Source: Deinococcus arcticus
Lineage (GTDB): Bacteria; Deinococcota; Deinococci; Deinococcales; Deinococcaceae
Reading direction: 5' to 3'
DNA length: 64,000 bases
NCBI RefSeq assembly: GCF_003028415.1
Contig: NZ_PYSV01000018.1
Location: 1 to 64,000 of the forward strand
The translations under genes and the position numbers were made by a program. This document shows, in pieces, positions 63,157-64,000 of the stretch (within the stretch, counting starts at the first letter, position 1; each line of letters starts with the position of its first letter). Below the pieces are notes generated by a model that did not search any database, had not been told where the DNA came from, and saw only the letters and a list, made by a program, of their open reading frames with translations.

Positions 63157-64000
63157 ATGACCGACGCCGCCCGCCCCGACCAGCCCTGGACCTACGAGAC
63201 TGCCGCCGTGCAGAGCGCCATTCCGCGTGGCCTGGGCCAGACCATCGGGTTTCCCATTCACGCGGCCGCCGCCTTTCAGTTCGATTCGCTGCAGGAGGCG
63301 CAGAGCGAGTTCCAGCAGAACACCGGCCTCAGCTACGCCCGCCTGCAAAACCCGACCGTGCGCGCGCTGGAGGAGCGCCTGACCGTGCTGGAAGGGGGCG
63401 TGGCCACCGTGGCAGTGGCCAGCGGTCAGGCCGCCACCCTGACAGCCATTCTCAGTGTGTGCCGCGCCGGGGATCATGTGGTGGCGGCCTCCAGCCTGTT
63501 TGGCGGCACCACGGGCCTGCTGAGCAACATCCTGCCCCTGATGGGCATGGCCGCCACGCTGGTCGAGAACACCCCGGAGGCGATCGGCGCAGCCCTGCAG
63601 CCGAACACCCGGCTGGTATGGGCCGAGATGATCAGCAACCCCGCCGGGGACGTGGCCGACATCCGCGCGCTGGCCGAGCGGGCCCACGCCCAGGGCGCGC
63701 TGCTGGCCATTGACAATACCTGCGCCGGGGCCGGGTTCCTGTGCCGGCCGCTGGACCACGGGGCCGACATCGTGGCGCAGTCGCTGACCAAGTGGGCGGG
63801 TGGTCACGGCAGCGTGCTGGGCGGCGCCGTGACGGTGGGGGGCGGGCACGACCTCACGCGCAATCCCATCTTCACGGAGGGCGGCGAGCACAGCATTCTG
63901 GGCGTGCGCGGCGACGCGGCCCTGGCGTGGCGCCAGCGCTGGCTGGGCGCGCACCAGCTGGGCATGACGCTCTCGCCCCATTCCGCCTTTCTGATTGCCC
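63157..64000 (+). CDS. metY: O-acetylhomoserine sulfhydrylase-type PLP enzyme, N-terminal part
   Basis: 281 codons visible; the remainder lies beyond the window edge. Cys/Met metabolism fold, PLP-dependent. SYARLQNPTVRALEERLTVLEGG, ASGQAATLTAIL, the PLP phosphate region SSLFGGTTGLL, LAIDNTCAGAGF and the PLP lysine in DIVAQSLTKWAGGHGSVLGG match O-acetylhomoserine (thiol)-lyase, which makes homocysteine from O-acetylhomoserine and sulfide. TAGCGT 6 nt before the ATG marks a leaderless start. Confidence 0.9.
   Translation, partial: MTDAARPDQPWTYETAAVQSAIPRGLGQTIGFPIHAAAAFQFDSLQEAQSEFQQNTGLSYARLQNPTVRALEERLTVLEGGVATVAVASGQAATLTAILSVCRAGDHVVAASSLFGGTTGLLSNILPLMGMAATLVENTPEAIGAALQPNTRLVWAEMISNPAGDVADIRALAERAHAQGALLAIDNTCAGAGFLCRPLDHGADIVAQSLTKWAGGHGSVLGGAVTVGGGHDLTRNPIFTEGGEHSILGVRGDAALAWRQRWLGAHQLGMTLSPHSAFLIA

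Overview
The window is chromosomal DNA from a Deinococcus species. The evidence is the cinA-thpR-recA operon order, RecA, PheS and NAMPT sequences of Deinococcus type, the GC-rich composition, and start codons that very often lie 6-7 nt after a TANNNT -10 box, the leaderless-mRNA layout described for Deinococcus. No prophage, CRISPR array or intact insertion sequence is visible. The window is mostly housekeeping and accessory metabolic genes in short operons on both strands.

Layout. 1-2.3 kb: end of the cinA-thpR-recA operon (minus), with recA cut by the window edge. 2.7-11.4 kb: mainly minus-strand genes: GNAT acetyltransferase, ilvA with an apparent peptide attenuator, CitE-like lyase, RIO kinase, NMT1-type binding protein, HD-GYP phosphodiesterase and glyA. 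11.6-14.6 kb: a K+/H+ antiporter and a lamin-tail lipoprotein. 14.6-19.5 kb: pheS and pheT, preceded by a Phe-codon leader peptide and terminator, and separated by three small genes. 19.6-28.3 kb: NAMPT (nadV), a CEMIP/TMEM2-like G8-domain lipoprotein, a leucine-rich-repeat protein, two fatty-acid oxidation genes and a histidine kinase. 28.4-41.9 kb: pdxY, ppx with a coupled minicistron, tandem GNAT, DUF99, a DUF4384/PEGA protein, oligopeptidase, ricT, ridA, PP2C, mgsA and DUF1206. 41.9-49.5 kb: NadM-Nudix, a large AT-richer lipoprotein, an MrfA-like helicase, tRNA-Gln(UUG) and a second DUF4384 protein. 49.5-64 kb: PaaI thioesterase, MerR/GyrI regulator, DUF2268 protease, two glycerophosphodiesterases, an SRA-HNH endonuclease behind an M32 carboxypeptidase, a K+ channel, KptA, an SDR, a cysteine-free sirtuin, tandem Nudix, an LpxB-like glycosyltransferase, creatininase family and the start of metY.

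How genes connect. NAD metabolism recurs: NAMPT and NadM-Nudix form the nicotinamide to NMN to NAD route and share a promoter-proximal TGACTCATCT element at the same distance from the -10 box, while KptA and the sirtuin consume NAD and release nicotinamide. ThpR (makes 2'-phosphate RNA ends) and KptA (removes 2'-phosphates) could act in sequence. Three short peptide ORFs (before ilvA, pheS and ppx) look regulatory. A family of about 140-170 bp elements with inverted ends (at 19.5, 29.1, 33.7 and 43.0 kb) lies directly downstream of genes, and shorter ATGGCCCATGG-type repeats occupy several intergenic gaps.
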